The notes under the pieces were generated by a model. That model made no database searches. It saw only the letters and a program-made list of their open reading frames with translations, and had not been told where the DNA came from. A DNA stretch of 64,000 bases from Cynocephalus volans (lineage: Eukaryota > Chordata > Mammalia > Dermoptera > Cynocephalidae), in the NCBI RefSeq assembly GCF_027409185.1, contig NC_084469.1, positions 83,611,918-83,675,917 on the forward strand, given 5' to 3'. A program made the position numbers and the translations under genes. Of the stretch, positions 63,691-64,000 are shown piece after piece. The stretch's first letter is position 1. Each line of letters opens with the position of its first letter.

Positions 63691-64000
63691 CACTTGTCAT
63701 TTTTTGGCCACCCTCCATCAACTCCCCTTCTAGAAAATACCAGTCTTCATGGGATTGTAAATCCAGGAATTGATCTCCCACAGCAGCAGTCAGTTGGGTT
63801 CCCAGCAGAGATATCCTGGGAATGAGTGATGCAAAGATGGGAAAATGGCTGGAGTCAATCATCTCTTCTCTCACCCCAGCCTTTTCTCTGTTTTTTTTTT
63901 TTTCCTGGGATTCCATTTAGTGACTGTTGGACTTGGATTTGTCCTTTTGTGACTTATCTGTTCTGTCACATTTTCTGTCTTCTACCCTGTATTCTGGCAG
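63691..64000. other. Nothing recognised
   Basis: End of the window. One 80-codon minus-strand open frame of no known family. No exon of a neighbouring gene is recognised. Confidence 0.4.

Noticed and set aside
1-64000. CRISPR arrays, bacterial operons, phage or integron features
   Set aside because: None present; the window is mammalian nuclear DNA with introns, SINEs and LINEs.
59891-64000. Exons of a neighbouring gene such as MYLK3
   Set aside because: I looked for recognisable coding stretches and found none with conserved protein content.

Overview
This is a mammalian nuclear genome window with one protein-coding gene, C16orf87 (UPF0547 family), lying on the + strand with four coding exons between 18146 and 46640. 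The rest is intron or intergenic DNA packed with retrotransposons. The likely organism is a colugo (Dermoptera, Galeopterus/Cynocephalus). The window contains many tRNA-Ile-like SINEs, both monomers and two-unit forms joined by a TATATAGG linker, which match what I know of the colugo CYN SINEs. It also has young L1 insertions with a shared 3' end, and I see no Alu, B1, bovine or carnivore SINEs. The species call rests on recalled SINE families, not on a database search.

Layout. 1-1070: 3' end of an old L1. 1070-10660: a decayed, same-strand copy of part of C16orf87 (end of intron 1, exon 2, part of intron 2, exon 3, start of intron 3), interrupted by L1s and SINEs. 10690-11930: fossil mariner transposon with a nested SINE. 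11930-17640: intergenic DNA with SINEs, an L2, L1s and LTR relics. 17640-18620: CpG-island promoter and exon 1. 18212-24379: intron 1. Exon 2 is at 24380-24476. 24477-40542: intron 2, rich in L1. Exon 3 is at 40543-40725. 40726-46521: intron 3, with a HAL1/L1 complex and a hAT element. Exon 4 and the stop are at 46522-46640, followed by the 3' UTR. 50180-59890: an almost continuous pile of minus-strand L1/HAL1 sequence with nested LTR and SINE insertions. 59890-64000: LTR, MIR, a young L1 and a cluster of SINEs.

The four exons splice in phase to a 154-residue protein: an N-terminal Cys-rich zinc-knuckle-like motif, a very basic middle with an AT-hook-like GRGRPK, and a conserved C-terminal helix-like segment.

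The most interesting item is the upstream partial duplication. Its exon-2 copy keeps the same length, an open frame, both splice sites and an unchanged Cys motif. Its exon-3 copy has lost the splice acceptor and carries two in-frame stops. Other items worth a look are a family of about 70-bp TA-flanked palindromic MITEs (five copies between 19.9 and 49.9 kb), an L1 insertion carrying an apparent 3' transduction, a 5'-UTR-only L1-like insertion with target-site duplications, and a head-to-head SINE pair.
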